From: Halothece sp. MAG | Lineage (GTDB): Bacteria > Cyanobacteriota > Cyanobacteriia > Cyanobacteriales > Rubidibacteraceae | Reading direction: 5' to 3' | Assembly: GCA_018610095.1 (NCBI GenBank) | Contig: JAHEOB010000196.1 | Span: forward strand, 1-6,069 | Length of the DNA: 6,069 nt | Shown: piece after piece, positions 5,943 through 6,069 of the stretch | Layout: the number at the start of each line of letters is the position of its first letter | How positions within the stretch are numbered: the stretch's first letter is position 1 | The notes under the pieces: generated by a model | What the model was told of the DNA's origin: nothing | Seen by the model: the letters and a program-made list of their open reading frames with translations, nothing else | Database searches by the model: none | Translations under genes and position numbers: made by a program

Positions 5943-6069
5943 CCACTGTGGTGATTGGTTTGAGAAATTGGAAATAGAGAGCGATTCGTACATTCTTTGA
6001 CTCTCACCTTGTAAATGCCAAATTCTAATCGTTTCATCTTCACTGCCACTTGCCAGATACATACCATCA
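5940..6069 (-). CDS. WD40-repeat protein, C-terminal end only
   Basis: The last 42 codons of a gene whose start lies beyond the right edge of the window; the stop TAG is at 5942-5940. Residues 1-17 read DGMYLASGSEDETIRIW, the classic second half of a WD40 blade (D-G-x-x-L-A-S-G-S-x-D-x-T-I-R-I-W), so this is the last or near-last blade of a beta-propeller. A polar tail of about 25 residues (HLQGESQRMYESL, then a Ser/Asn/Gln-rich end, QSPQW) follows with no further blade. Such proteins are protein-interaction scaffolds and are numerous in cyanobacteria, often fused to kinase, caspase-like or TPR domains, so the role of this one cannot be told. ribF lies on the same strand, 59 bases downstream from stop to GTG. 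Confidence 0.8.
   Translation of the reverse strand, partial: DGMYLASGSEDETIRIWHLQGESQRMYESLSISNFSNQSPQW

Noticed and set aside
5942..5952. ACCACTGTGGT near-palindrome at the WD40 gene stop
   Set aside because: Very short with no T tract on the minus strand after it; not a convincing terminator or operator.
1..6069. tRNA, rRNA, CRISPR, insertion sequence or phage attachment site
   Set aside because: No such structure was seen; almost all of the window is coding and the gaps are 65 bases or less.

Overview
The window looks like cyanobacterial chromosome. Three copies of the highly iterated palindrome HIP1 (GCGATCGC at 3261, 5477 and 5831) lie in 6 kb, where chance would give about 0.1. Two of the genes carry domains of unknown function that are essentially cyanobacterial (DUF3119, DUF3086). 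The order 'PilJ-type methyl-accepting protein, then MlaE-type permease' matches slr1044-slr1045 of Synechocystis PCC 6803 as I remember it. Genus cannot be fixed from the sequence alone.

Layout, plus strand, 1-4030: the 3' part of a pilJ-like chemoreceptor gene (start outside the window), then an MlaE/YrbE lipid-transport permease one base later, then a small AT-rich membrane protein (DUF3119), a 65-bp spacer with direct repeats, and a long coiled-coil protein with a DUF3086 C-terminus. All four point the same way with short gaps (1, 37 and 65 bases), so they may be largely co-transcribed. Minus strand, 4034-6069, read right to left: the last 42 codons of a WD40-repeat protein, then ribF (riboflavin kinase/FAD synthetase), then a MoxR-family AAA+ ATPase whose ATG overlaps the ribF stop by four bases. 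The two gene groups converge with only three bases between stop codons.

How the genes may work together: PilJ is the receptor of the Pil chemotaxis system that steers type IV pilus twitching in cyanobacteria. MlaE is the membrane permease of an ABC-type lipid transporter, a relative of plastid TGD1. DUF3119 and DUF3086 have no assigned function, but their position behind mlaE makes a role in envelope or lipid work a reasonable, unproven idea. RibF makes FMN and FAD. MoxR is a chaperone-like ATPase whose usual DUF58/VWA partners are not next to it here.

There is no stretch over 300 bases without a gene, and I see no RNA gene, CRISPR array, mobile element or convincing intrinsic terminator. 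Nothing in the window is clearly a new biological system. The best lead is the mlaE-DUF3119-DUF3086 cluster.
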